Positions 1 to 7,208 of a stretch of DNA of 16,444 nucleotides are shown piece by piece. A program made the position numbers and the translations under genes. Under the pieces are notes generated by a model. It ran no database searches and had not been told where the DNA came from. It worked only from the letters and a program-made list of their open reading frames with translations. Source of the DNA: CAYMAZ01 sp964388575 (GTDB taxonomy: Bacteria > Bacteroidota > Bacteroidia > Bacteroidales > DTU049). The first letter of the stretch is position 1. Every line of letters starts with the position of its first letter. The stretch is taken from positions 1-16,444 of the forward strand of contig CAYMAZ010000051.1 in assembly GCA_964388575.1 (NCBI GenBank), read 5' to 3'.

Positions 1-1379
1 TTTACATCCTCCATTGTAAGATAAATAAATTGTGAGGCAGTGGGAGCAAATAATGGATTAAAAATTTCATTCTCTGAAAAATAAGCAGCGGGTTCCCACT
101 GATAGTTACTTCCCTGAGCAGGAGCATTGAGTTGTGTTGAATCACCAAAACATACTGTTAGTGAATCAGGTAATCCCGGTTCAATGGGATTCAACGTTTC
201 AATCGTGATATCAGGGGTTGATAGTGTGAAGATACTGTCTGTAATCATAACCTGATACACACCTGGTGTCAATCCTGAAAAAACATTCGAACTCACAAAA
301 CTGTTTCCGTTGTCAATCGAATATTTTAAAGAATTTAAGCCGGAAGCATTGATTGTGATTGCTCCTTCAAAATTGGTGGCACATACTGCATCCTGAACTT
401 GTACGGAATTCAATTTTATCGGAGATAAGCGAGAAACACCTGAAATGGTAGAAAACCACACATATCCGTCGGGATCAATAGCAACACCCTGAGCCTGGTT
501 GCTGATCAGTCCTCCTGAATTATTCAAAGTTGTAAATGTGTACTGTGGATAATTGTCATCATTAAAATAACTGATTCCATTGTTGAAAGTGACAAACCAT
601 TTTCTGTTTCTTGAGTCTGTCACAATATCTTCTACTTGTTTTCCGGCCAAACCTTCAGGTGTGCTGTAATGAGTCCAGGTTGTTTCGTCAAAACTTGTTA
701 CACCTCCACCGATATTGAAACTGGGCTTACTCCCAAACCAGATCACTCCGTTTTGATCACAAGTGCTTGAAATGATCTGATCTGCTTCAATATTCAGTCC
801 GTTGATGTTTGTGAAGGCAGTCCATGTTGTTCCGTTGAATCGTCCTGCTCCTTCAGATGTTCCAACCCAGATATTTCCATTCAAATCCTGAGTAATAGTA
901 TTTACAAAGTTATGAGGAATCCCATTGGATGTGGTATAAGTTGCCCATGATGTTGAATACCTTTTTACTCCGCCTCCGGAAGTACCAACCCAGACTTCCT
1001 GATTCTGGGCTTCAAAAACACTTCTGATAATCGTTCCTGTCAGACTGTTTGTAAATGTTGTACCGTTAAATCTTGAAAGTCCGTTGTTTGTTGCTATGAG
1101 AATATCACCATTTTGTGCAACAAATAATCTGTTTACAGTGTTGTCTGCTAACCCGTTTGTTGTTGTATAGGTCGTCATGGTTGATCCGTCATACTTTGTC
1201 AGACCTGCTGTAGATCCAAACCAAATATTCCCATTTGGACCAGCAGCTACACATTTAATGTTGTTAATAGGAAGTCCTTGTGCAGTAGTGAAATTTGAAT
1301 AGGAGTAGTTTGTTTGAGCATTGAGGGACAATGAACTGAGTGCAAATAAGAAAATGAATACATTGGTGATTCTGAACAT
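1..1379 (-). CDS. Secreted two-component-regulator-type propeller protein with SprB-like module, partial (C-terminus off left edge)
   Basis: The reading frame is open from an ATG at 1379 to the window edge, giving 459 visible residues. Residues 1-21 look like a signal peptide (hydrophobic core FIFLFALSSLSL, likely cut before QTNYS). Seven blade-like repeats of the Reg_prop type follow, each with a core such as NGNIWFGSTAGL (about 49-60), QEVWVGTSGGGVKRY (127-141), NGNIWVGTSEG (167-177) and DGYVWFSTISGVSRL (304-318). From about residue 329 comes a SprB-repeat/Ig-like segment (VCATNFEGAITI... GLTPGVYQVMITDS) and then the start of another Ig/PKD-like region. In Bacteroidetes such propellers occur in hybrid two-component sensors and in secreted type IX cargo. 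No transmembrane helix or kinase is seen in the visible part, and the SprB-like module favours a secreted or surface protein. That is inference, because the C-terminus is missing. The gene lies 53 bp downstream of the permease gene on the same strand. Confidence 0.85.
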   Translation of the reverse strand, partial: MFRITNVFIFLFALSSLSLNAQTNYSYSNFTTAQGLPINNIKCVAAGPNGNIWFGSTAGLTKYDGSTMTTYTTTNGLADNTVNRLFVAQNGDILIATNNGLSRFNGTTFTNSLTGTIIRSVFEAQNQEVWVGTSGGGVKRYSTSWATYTTSNGIPHNFVNTITQDLNGNIWVGTSEGAGRFNGTTWTAFTNINGLNIEADQIISSTCDQNGVIWFGSKPSFNIGGGVTSFDETTWTHYSTPEGLAGKQVEDIVTDSRNRKWFVTFNNGISYFNDDNYPQYTFTTLNNSGGLISNQAQGVAIDPDGYVWFSTISGVSRLSPIKLNSVQVQDAVCATNFEGAITINASGLNSLKYSIDNGNSFVSSNVFSGLTPGVYQVMITDSIFTLSTPDITIETLNPIEPGLPDSLTVCFGDSTQLNAPAQGSNYQWEPAAYFSENEIFNPLFAPTASQFIYLTMEDV

Positions 1380-1432
1380 AATAAATTGGTTTAAATTATA
1401 ACAAGAATTTTACATAATTCATACTAAAAAGT

Positions 1433-2770
1433 TTAACGAAGTAACCATCTAAACAATTCTCTGTAGTTATTTTTTTTTCCGTACATCAGTATGCCGGTTT
1501 TGTAGATTTTACCTGCAATCCATGTGGTTGCCAGAAATGTAGCAACGAGTAAAACCATTGAGATAACAACGTCAATCACAGGAGGGTTGAAAGGAATTCT
1601 GACCATCATGATAATTGGGGAAGTGAAAGGAATGATTGAAAGCCAGAAAGCAACATTGCCATCAGGGTTTGAAATCACAAACTGTGACATTATGATTGCT
1701 ACAATAAGAGGTACCGTGACAGGAATCATAAACTGCTGTGTGTCAGCTTCGCTATCAACAGCAGAACCTATTGCAGCAAACATTGCTGCATATAACAAAT
1801 ATCCAAAAACAAAATAAAACAGGAACATGGCAATAACAGTAGGAAAATTGATTGCGTAAATTCCCTGGAGAATTTTATTTCCCTCATCCATAGCAACCAT
1901 TTCAGACATCTGAAGTTGTTCAACTTCCTCAGGAGTGAGGCCCTTACTATCAAGCATTACATTCGGCGGTTCACTGAAACTGAATTTTTCAGGTTGTGAA
2001 AGTTGAAAACTTGTAATAATAAGAAAGCTAAAAACAATCCATAATAAAAACTGAGTTAGTCCAACCAGTGCAATTCCGATAATTTTTCCCATCATAAGTT
2101 GAAAAGGTTTCACTGAAGAAACGATAATCTCCACTATTCTGCTTGTCTTTTCTTCAATGACACCGCGCATCACCTGAGAACCAAAGGAAAAGATAAAGAT
2201 ATATATTAGAATGCCAGCTATAAACCCAAGAATCATACTGACTTCGGCAAATGAATATTTTTCATCTCCTTCATCTGTAAAAAGAATTGTATTGATTTTA
2301 ATTGGTGTTTCAATGCTTTGCAAAACAGTTTTATCAATACCACTCACTGCCAATTTATGGCTTTCAATTTCCTTTCTCAATACACTTTCCACAAAAGAAA
2401 CAATATTCACACTAACTTGTTTTTTTGCCATCAACCTGATGCTTGACGGTGAACTGATTGCTCCCTGCGGAATGTATAACAATGCATTGTAATCAAGTTC
2501 ATCAAACCGTTCTCTGGCAGTTTGAATATCATCCCAAACAGGCTCAAACATGATGCTCTTGGTATTTGCTTCTTCGAAAGCTTCAAAGAAAAAACCAGTT
2601 TCATCAATGATGCCAATTTTTCTGGGCTCATCTGATATTTTTGCAAGATATACAGGAATTATGAACGTGGCCGCAAGAAGAATAGGGCCGAGTATCGTCA
2701 TGATTAAAAAAGATCTTTTTTTAACTCTGGTCAGATATTCTCTTAAGATAATAATTCGAACCTTATTCAT
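1433..2770 (-). CDS. ABC-2 type transporter permease, NatB/YhaP-like
   Basis: This 445-residue integral membrane protein is the likely membrane partner of the ATPase encoded just upstream. A first transmembrane helix spans about residues 21-44. It is followed by an extracytoplasmic domain of roughly 130 residues (45-175), then a helix at about 177-198. Next comes the cytoplasmic motif MRGVIEEKTSRIVE (201-214), typical of NatB-type ABC-2 permeases. Further hydrophobic helices lie near 226-255, 308-336, 345-367 and 400-421, with an acidic loop (about 256-305) between two of them. The ATG at 2770 lies inside the last codons of the ATPase gene (8-bp overlap), implying translational coupling. The family includes Na+ exporters (NatAB) and uncharacterised exporters, and the substrate cannot be read from the sequence. 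The family call is firm; a sodium function is only a possibility. Confidence 0.9.
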   Translation of the reverse strand: MNKVRIIILREYLTRVKKRSFLIMTILGPILLAATFIIPVYLAKISDEPRKIGIIDETGFFFEAFEEANTKSIMFEPVWDDIQTARERFDELDYNALLYIPQGAISSPSSIRLMAKKQVSVNIVSFVESVLRKEIESHKLAVSGIDKTVLQSIETPIKINTILFTDEGDEKYSFAEVSMILGFIAGILIYIFIFSFGSQVMRGVIEEKTSRIVEIIVSSVKPFQLMMGKIIGIALVGLTQFLLWIVFSFLIITSFQLSQPEKFSFSEPPNVMLDSKGLTPEEVEQLQMSEMVAMDEGNKILQGIYAINFPTVIAMFLFYFVFGYLLYAAMFAAIGSAVDSEADTQQFMIPVTVPLIVAIIMSQFVISNPDGNVAFWLSIIPFTSPIIMMVRIPFNPPVIDVVISMVLLVATFLATTWIAGKIYKTGILMYGKKNNYRELFRWLLR

Positions 2771-3713
2771 GAAAATCAGCTTTAACTTTTGAACGTAAAT
2801 TGGTCGATTGCACCTGCATTATAAATATTTCATTTAATGTTGGCATGACTTCAAGAAAAGAGTGAACCATACACACAGGTAAAACAAGATTTAAAAGATC
2901 ATTTGGAGTCTTGTCTGCTGGAATCTGAATTTGTGCCACTTCCGTTTTTCCACCATCCTGAACATACCTAACCTCATATTCCTGTGGTAAAACTTCATTC
3001 AGATCTGTGATACAATTTGAATAATGTATTTCAACAATATTTTCTTTAAAACTCTGCTTTATCTGATACACATCTCCCTGCAAAATTGGTTTGGACTGAT
3101 TAATGAGCAGCATTTCATCACATAATTCCTCAACAGAAGACATGTTGTGTGTTGACAAAATTATTGAAGCCCCCTGTTTTTTAAATTCCAGTATCTCATT
3201 TTTTAAAAGTTCAGTGTTGATGGGATCAAAGCCACTAAAAGGTTCATCAAAAATAAACATCTTTGGATCGTGAAGGACCGTCAGGATAAACTGCACTTTT
3301 TGCTGCATTCCTTTTGACAATTCTTCAATTCTTTTGTTCCACCATCCAAGAATATCAAATTTTTCAAACCAGTATCTGAGTTTTTTTTCTGCAAGATTTT
3401 TCGGAACCCCCTTAAGCTGTGCCAGGTATAAACCATGTTCGCCGACCTTCATCTTTTTGTAAAGACCACGTTCTTCCGGTAAATAACCAATCTGATTAAC
3501 ATGATCACGTTGCATCGGTTCATTCTGCCAAAGCAGTTTCCCTTTGTCAGGAGCCGTGATCTGATTTATTATCCGGATCATTGTTGTTTTTCCGGCACCA
3601 TTGGGTCCCAGCAGTCCGTATATTGTTCCTTCTTTGATTTTCAGCGAAACATTGTCAAGTGCGACATGATCACCATATGATTTGCAAATATTTTCTGCTT
3701 CGAAAAAGTACAT
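2763..3713 (-). CDS. ABC transporter ATP-binding protein, NatA/YhaQ-like
   Basis: This 316-residue cytoplasmic ATPase energises the ABC-2 permease encoded directly downstream. Walker A is GPNGAGKTT (36-44) and the Q-loop region is QIGYLPEE (74-81). The signature motif is LSKGMQQKV (132-140), the usual NatA-type variant of LSGGQ. Walker B is MFIFDEP (152-158, catalytic Glu157), the D-loop is SGFDP (160-164) and the switch His is 189. About 100 residues after the nucleotide-binding domain form an alpha/beta tail of the DUF4162 type found in NatA/YhaQ ATPases. The ATG at 3713 sits directly before the conserved MYFFEAENICKSYG start. It lies 43 bp downstream of the dnaJ stop, so it may be read from the same transcript or from its own weak promoter. 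All catalytic motifs are intact. The substrate is unknown. Confidence 0.93.
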   Translation of the reverse strand: MYFFEAENICKSYGDHVALDNVSLKIKEGTIYGLLGPNGAGKTTMIRIINQITAPDKGKLLWQNEPMQRDHVNQIGYLPEERGLYKKMKVGEHGLYLAQLKGVPKNLAEKKLRYWFEKFDILGWWNKRIEELSKGMQQKVQFILTVLHDPKMFIFDEPFSGFDPINTELLKNEILEFKKQGASIILSTHNMSSVEELCDEMLLINQSKPILQGDVYQIKQSFKENIVEIHYSNCITDLNEVLPQEYEVRYVQDGGKTEVAQIQIPADKTPNDLLNLVLPVCMVHSFLEVMPTLNEIFIMQVQSTNLRSKVKADFHE

Positions 3714-3742
3714 TTGTTAATGTTGAATGATCTTAAAATTTT

Positions 3743-3750
3743 CAAAATTA
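3743..3750 (-). promoter_or_regulatory. Possible -7 element upstream of the NatA-like gene
   Basis: On the minus strand this octamer reads TAATTTTG, a full match to the Bacteroidetes -7 consensus TAnnTTTG, 29 bp before the ATG at 3713. No TTG lies at a usual -33 spacing (the nearest is about 35 bp away), so independent transcription of the ABC operon is only a possibility. Confidence 0.3.
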
Positions 3751-3756
3751 CACATT

Positions 3757-4911
3757 TTATCTTGAAAAGAATTCGTGCATTCGTTCAAAGAAGTTTTTAT
3801 CCTTTTTCTTTTTGTCAGGTTGGAAGCTTTTACTCTCATTCATTTGCTCTATCAGATCTTTATCTTGTGAAGATATCTTTTCGGGAACGTATACATTGAT
3901 AAATATCAATTGATCTCCAACTACTCCGCTTCTGTTAAGTAAAGGAAGTCCTTTGCCCTTCAGACGGAATAATTTTCCGGGTTGAGTCCCTGCCGGAACT
4001 TTCACTCTTGCTTTTCCGTCAAGTGTAGGAACTTCAATCGTTGTTCCTAATGCAGCTTCAGGAAATGACAAATAATGTTCATAATAGATGTTTAACTCAT
4101 CCCGTACAAAATGTTCATGAGGCATTTCTTCAACAACAATGATTAGATCACCAGGAATACCACCTCTGGGTGCTGCATTTCCCTTGCCTGACATTGATAA
4201 TTGAATGCCTTCAGTTACACCAGGTGGCAACTTAACAGAAATGATGTCTTCTCCCTTAACAGTTCCGGAGCCCATGCATGAGGAACATTTTTTTGTGATT
4301 ACTTCACCTTCTCCATGGCAGGTTGGACATGTGGATGTGGTTTGCATCTGACCTAGAAAAGTACTTGTAACCCGCGTTACCTGCCCGCGTCCATTACATG
4401 TTGAACATTTACCAACAGAACCTGAGCCTGCTGCACCAGAGCCATTACATGCCTGACAAACTATTTGTTTGTTTACTTTCACTTTTTTTTCCACACCAGT
4501 GGCAATTTCTTCAAGTGTTAACTTCACTCTGATACGGAGATTGGAACCTTTCTGAACTCTTCTGCCACTGCTGCGACCTCCTCCAAACCCGAAAAAGTCA
4601 GCAAAATGACCTCCAAAGATATCTCCGAAATTGGAGAAAATATCATCCATTGACATTCCACCACCACTGCCAAATCCGCCCTGACCAGTAACACCGGCAT
4701 GACCATATTGATCATATCTGCTTCTTTTCTCAGGATTACTTAATACTTCAAATGCTTCTGCAGCTTCTTTAAACTTTTCTTCTGCTTCTTTGTTATCCGG
4801 ATTCCTGTCAGGATGATATTGCAATGCCTTCTGGCGATATGCTTTCTTCAGCTCTTCATCAGTTGCATTTCTAGAAACTCCCAGCACTTCATAATAATCT
4901 TTTTTTGCCAC
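3757..4911 (-). CDS. dnaJ: Chaperone DnaJ (Hsp40), GTG start
   Basis: DnaJ delivers unfolded clients to DnaK and stimulates its ATPase. All parts of a type I DnaJ are present in 384 residues. The J domain (1-70) has HPD at 33-35. A Gly/Phe-rich region follows at about 75-115. The zinc domain has four CxxCxGxG repeats, with cysteines at 152/155, 169/172, 195/198 and 209/212. After it come the C-terminal substrate-binding domains (LPPGVTEG at 228-235). The length is normal for the family. The start is a GTG at 4911 giving MAKKDYYEVLGV, the canonical DnaJ N-terminus; no ATG is nearby. The gene begins 18 bp after the grpE stop, so the two almost certainly form an operon. dnaK is not in the window. 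No HrcA/CIRCE element is visible upstream. Confidence 0.98.
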   Translation of the reverse strand: MAKKDYYEVLGVSRNATDEELKKAYRQKALQYHPDRNPDNKEAEEKFKEAAEAFEVLSNPEKRSRYDQYGHAGVTGQGGFGSGGGMSMDDIFSNFGDIFGGHFADFFGFGGGRSSGRRVQKGSNLRIRVKLTLEEIATGVEKKVKVNKQIVCQACNGSGAAGSGSVGKCSTCNGRGQVTRVTSTFLGQMQTTSTCPTCHGEGEVITKKCSSCMGSGTVKGEDIISVKLPPGVTEGIQLSMSGKGNAAPRGGIPGDLIIVVEEMPHEHFVRDELNIYYEHYLSFPEAALGTTIEVPTLDGKARVKVPAGTQPGKLFRLKGKGLPLLNRSGVVGDQLIFINVYVPEKISSQDKDLIEQMNESKSFQPDKKKKDKNFFERMHEFFSR

Positions 4912-4929
4912 AATACAATTTTTTAAAAA

Positions 4930-5469
4930 TTATTTACCCACTATAACCTTTGCAAAGCGGATCAGGTGACCGTTAAGAAGGTATCCTTTTTCAATTTCAC
5001 TGATTACTTTTCCTTTCTTTTCATCTTCAACATCCACTATTGAAAGTGCCTCATGATAATCCGTGTTAAATTCCTGTCCAACAGATTCAATTGGTTCCAA
5101 ACCATATTGAAGGAGTATGCCCTTAAATTTTTTTGCAATTAATTGAAATCCTTCAATTATGGATTTTGTGTCCTGAGTTTCATTAACTGTCAGTAAGGCT
5201 CTGTCAATGTCATCAATAACAGGCAAAATGGCAGTAATGATTTTTGAAGATGCAGTCTTGTAAAGTTCTTCCTTTTCCCTGAGCGTTCTTTTTTTGAAAT
5301 TTTCAAATTCTGCAAGAAGTCGGAGATATTTGTCACTCATAAGTTCTATCTGTTCTCTGCAACATTCATTTACCTCTGTTTTTTCATCTGCCTGAGGCTT
5401 ATGAGCATTTTCAACCAATGGCTCATTCATTTCTTGTTTAATTTTTGAAGTCGTTTTCTTTTTTTTCAT
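4930..5469 (-). CDS. grpE: GrpE, nucleotide exchange factor of DnaK
   Basis: GrpE releases ADP from DnaK and so resets the Hsp70 cycle. The 179-residue protein has a Lys-rich, probably disordered N-terminus (1-35). A long coiled-coil helix follows at about 36-75 (EQIELMSDKYLRLLAEFENF), then the four-helix region, and the C-terminal beta-wing with the family signature, from GFQLIAKKF to the terminal IRFAKVIVGK. This matches the usual GrpE architecture and size. The ATG at 5469 is followed by a run of lysines (MKKKK). The gene lies 81 bp downstream of the dehydrogenase gene and 18 bp upstream of dnaJ. Just upstream on the minus strand is TAACTTTTG, one base longer than the -7 consensus, so a grpE-specific promoter is possible but not convincing. 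Confidence 0.97.
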   Translation of the reverse strand: MKKKKTTSKIKQEMNEPLVENAHKPQADEKTEVNECCREQIELMSDKYLRLLAEFENFKKRTLREKEELYKTASSKIITAILPVIDDIDRALLTVNETQDTKSIIEGFQLIAKKFKGILLQYGLEPIESVGQEFNTDYHEALSIVDVEDEKKGKVISEIEKGYLLNGHLIRFAKVIVGK

Positions 5470-5550
5470 ACATCTGATCTTTGCACAAAAGTTACTGCCC
5501 GTTTACAAAAAATCTGCCATCAGGTGATATTTGCCAAATTGACAGTGAAA

Positions 5551-6627
5551 TTAAAAAGGTGAGGGGAGAGAAAGTTGTTTTAATGCACCGGTCAGTTCAA
5601 TGATAACCTTTTCATTTAGAGTAATTCCATGAATTATTGAACGTTCTTCATTTGATCTTTCCGGATCTCCAGGAATAATTAGGTTTTCAATTCCTTCAAT
5701 AACATTGGCTTTCCTGAATGTTGATATCCATAAATCCATGTATTTTTTAAAATCTTCAACCGGTTGAAATGCATCTGTTCTTATTGCTCCAAAGAAATGG
5801 CCGAGACCTTTTCCGGGAGCATCAGCTTTGGGCTCAAGATAAGCAACCTGTGGAGGTACAAAAGGGCCAAAATTTGCTCCTGAGAATACTGCTGAAAAGA
5901 TATCAACAATGGCTGAAATGCAAAATCCCTTGTGACTTCCGTGTTCACGATCTCCGCCCAAAGTAAGAATAGAACCACCTTGCTTAATCACTGCAGGATC
6001 CGTTGAAATTTGCCCCCTTTGATCCTGAATCAGCATCTCAGCAACCTGTTGGTTCATTTTCTCAAGCATTTCAAGCTTTCCTCTGGCAATAGGTGTTGTT
6101 GCAAAATCAGCAACAAATGGTGGCTCTTTTCCTGCAGGAATTGCAACAGCCAAAGGATTGGTTCCAAGTAACCTGTCTGTACTGTATGTGGGAGAAACCA
6201 GTGGATTGGCATTTGTCATGCTAATCCCGATCATACTGTGTTCAAGAGCCATCATTGAATAATAACCGGCAATGCCGTAATGGTTTGAATTACGAACACT
6301 TGTCCATGCAGTATATGCCTTATCTGCTTTTTGGATTGTCTGTTGCATTGCAAATCTGGAGACGACCATCCCCAATCCCATATCTCCGTCTATGACCATT
6401 GTTGATGGTGTTTCATAAACAATCTGAAGCGATGGAGTAGGATTGAGGCGCCCTTTGGCCCATAAACCTAAATAATCCTTTATTCTAACTATTCCATGTG
6501 ATGGTATTCCTCTTTGTTCAGCTGAAACCAAAACTTCAGAAATATTTTTTGAATCATCTCTACTGCATCCTATGCTCTGAAAAATATTTTCAACAATTAT
6601 ACGCAATTCTGAAGCACTTATTATCAT
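5551..6627 (-). CDS. Malate/L-lactate dehydrogenase-family (Ldh/MDH type 2) NAD(P)-dependent oxidoreductase
   Basis: This 358-residue protein belongs to the type-2 malate/lactate dehydrogenase family (YlbC/YiaK/ComC relatives), which reduces or oxidises 2-keto/2-hydroxy acids with NAD(P) in the cytoplasm. Family landmarks are SHGIVR (43-48), the VRNSNHYGIAGYY block (111-123, His116 the likely catalytic residue), NANP (139-142), GTNP (155-158), VADFATT (172-178) and HGSHKGF (229-235). The length fits the family. The exact substrate (malate, lactate, ureidoglycolate, 2,3-diketogulonate or other) cannot be assigned. The ATG at 6627 gives MIISASELRI. A TTACA-TT-TGTAA inverted repeat sits only 12 bp upstream of that start, so transcription is probably controlled there. 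The gene is divergent from the XRE regulator and leads the minus-strand run into grpE and dnaJ. Confidence 0.9.
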   Translation of the reverse strand: MIISASELRIIVENIFQSIGCSRDDSKNISEVLVSAEQRGIPSHGIVRIKDYLGLWAKGRLNPTPSLQIVYETPSTMVIDGDMGLGMVVSRFAMQQTIQKADKAYTAWTSVRNSNHYGIAGYYSMMALEHSMIGISMTNANPLVSPTYSTDRLLGTNPLAVAIPAGKEPPFVADFATTPIARGKLEMLEKMNQQVAEMLIQDQRGQISTDPAVIKQGGSILTLGGDREHGSHKGFCISAIVDIFSAVFSGANFGPFVPPQVAYLEPKADAPGKGLGHFFGAIRTDAFQPVEDFKKYMDLWISTFRKANVIEGIENLIIPGDPERSNEERSIIHGITLNEKVIIELTGALKQLSLPSPF

Positions 6628-6638
6628 AATATTAACAC

Positions 6639-6652
6639 ATTACATTTGTAAA
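6639..6652. promoter_or_regulatory. Inverted-repeat operator candidate 1 (ATTACA-TT-TGTAAA)
   Basis: This site matches 11 of the 12 specified positions of TTTACA-N2-TGTAAA. It begins 12 bp upstream of the dehydrogenase ATG at 6627, where a bound protein would block transcription or translation start. Confidence 0.55.
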
Positions 6653-6695
6653 ACAAGTATACTTAATATCCTGTATTTACTGATGTTCTACTTAT

Positions 6696-6709
6696 TTTAC
6701 ATGTGTAAA
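6696..6709. promoter_or_regulatory. Inverted-repeat operator candidate 2 (TTTACA-TG-TGTAAA)
   Basis: This is the only perfect copy: 6-bp arms with a 2-bp spacer. Its centre lies 57 bp from candidate 1, on the dehydrogenase side of the intergenic region. Confidence 0.6.
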
Positions 6710-7017
6710 TCAGGTATTTATTTCGGTACTCCAAATATAATCTTATTTTCTGAATACGTGCAAATATTTAAATAATGCTTAATCCACTTAAATAGAATAT
6801 GATATGATTAAATTCAATATTTCAATTACATATAATGGGACGAAATGAATTTTCATTAATGAATATTGACAGTGAATGACGTTCTTACTACCAGCAGATT
6901 TTAATATATTTAGCCTTGTAAAACCTAATACAATTTTCTAATAGTTTATATATTTATATATCAGTTGATTAGAACTTATCATATTAATTATTAATTTTAA
7001 ATTATTCATGTTTTTAT

Positions 7018-7031
7018 TTTAACTATGTAAA
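7018..7031. promoter_or_regulatory. Inverted-repeat operator candidate 3, degenerate (TTTAAC-TA-TGTAAA)
   Basis: It matches 10 of 12 positions, with an intact right arm and two changes in the left arm. It is the most isolated copy and could be chance in such AT-rich DNA. Confidence 0.25.
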
Positions 7032-7060
7032 TATTGTATTATTAATTCATATATATCTGA

Positions 7061-7080
7061 TATACAATATTATACAATAT
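7061..7080. repeat. Tandem duplicated 10-mer TATACAATAT
   Basis: Two perfect adjacent copies occur (7061-7070 and 7071-7080). An inverted copy of the core, AATATTGTAT, lies at 7030-7039. The set could form alternative stems or act as binding sites. It is AT-only except for one C or G per unit. Confidence 0.6.
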
Positions 7081-7106
7081 TATATATAAATAATAAATTC
7101 ACTTAG

Positions 7107-7120
7107 TTTACATACGTAAC
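7107..7120. promoter_or_regulatory. Inverted-repeat operator candidate 4 (TTTACA-TA-CGTAAC)
   Basis: It matches 10 of 12 positions, with a perfect left arm. Its centre lies exactly 20 bp from that of candidate 5, about two helical turns, which would put two dimers on the same DNA face. Confidence 0.45.
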
Positions 7121-7126
7121 TTAACA

Positions 7127-7140
7127 ATTACATGTGTAAA
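7127..7140. promoter_or_regulatory. Inverted-repeat operator candidate 5 (ATTACA-TG-TGTAAA)
   Basis: It matches 11 of 12 positions and has the same TG spacer as the perfect copy at 6696-6709. It lies about 70 bp upstream of the XRE start codon. A lone TGTAAA half-site follows at 7151-7156. Confidence 0.55.
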
Positions 7141-7160
7141 TAATTATTACTGTAAATAAA

Positions 7161-7174
7161 TTTACTTTTGTAAT
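7161..7174. promoter_or_regulatory. Inverted-repeat operator candidate 6 (TTTACT-TT-TGTAAT)
   Basis: It matches 10 of 12 positions with a symmetrical change in each arm, so it remains a perfect TTAC-N4-GTAA palindrome core. It contains a TACTTTTG element (7163-7170) and the TTG (7168-7170) of the proposed XRE promoter. Confidence 0.4.
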
Positions 7175-7194
7175 TATATTATTGTTTATTTTTG
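7168..7194 (+). promoter_or_regulatory. Candidate promoter of the XRE regulator gene
   Basis: TATTTTTG at 7187-7194 fully matches the Bacteroidetes -7 consensus TAnnTTTG, with a TTG at 7168-7170 sixteen bases upstream, at the short end of accepted -33/-7 spacing. The start codon is 14 bp downstream. Both halves of the promoter fall inside inverted-repeat candidates 6 and 7. Confidence 0.45.
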
Positions 7195-7198
7195 TAAA
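7185..7198. promoter_or_regulatory. Inverted-repeat operator candidate 7 (TTTATT-TT-TGTAAA)
   Basis: It matches 10 of 12 positions with an intact right arm. It covers the TATTTTTG -7 element (7187-7194) and ends 10 bp before the XRE ATG, as expected for autorepression. Confidence 0.35.
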
Positions 7199-7208
7199 AA
7201 TATTTCTT

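Larger units (their letters stand above)
6628..7208. other. AT-rich divergent intergenic region with an inverted-repeat array
   Basis: No gene is apparent in these 581 bp between the divergent dehydrogenase and XRE genes. The base composition is much more AT-rich than the flanking genes. The stretch holds seven sites resembling TTTACA-N2-TGTAAA (listed separately), two tandem copies of a 10-mer with an inverted copy nearby, and two TAnnTTTG promoter-like elements close to the XRE start. A loose inverted repeat also lies at 6670-6680 and 6705-6714 (ATTTAC/GTAAAT with flanking CCTG/CAGG). The middle part (about 6715-7017) shows no pattern that I can name beyond AT richness. Confidence 0.75.

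Noticed and set aside
1524..1817. Plus-strand open frame antisense to the permease gene
   Set aside because: It is a shadow of the well-supported permease reading frame, with no recognisable motif of its own. The same holds for the other open frames antisense to, or out of frame within, the called genes.
5470..5550. CIRCE/HrcA heat-shock operator upstream of grpE
   Set aside because: No TTAGCACTC-N9-GAGTGCTAA-like sequence is present. The short ATTTGCCAAAT palindrome there is unrelated.
7182..7208. TTG start giving nine extra residues on the XRE protein
   Set aside because: The TTG lies within the promoter-like region and operator 7, and the extra residues (FIFVKIFL) are hydrophobic and unlike an XRE N-terminus. 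The ATG at 7209 fits better.
6628..7208. CRISPR array or origin of replication in the repeat-rich AT stretch
   Set aside because: The repeats are short inverted operator-like sites at irregular spacing without unique spacers. No DnaA-box cluster, dnaA or cas gene is visible.
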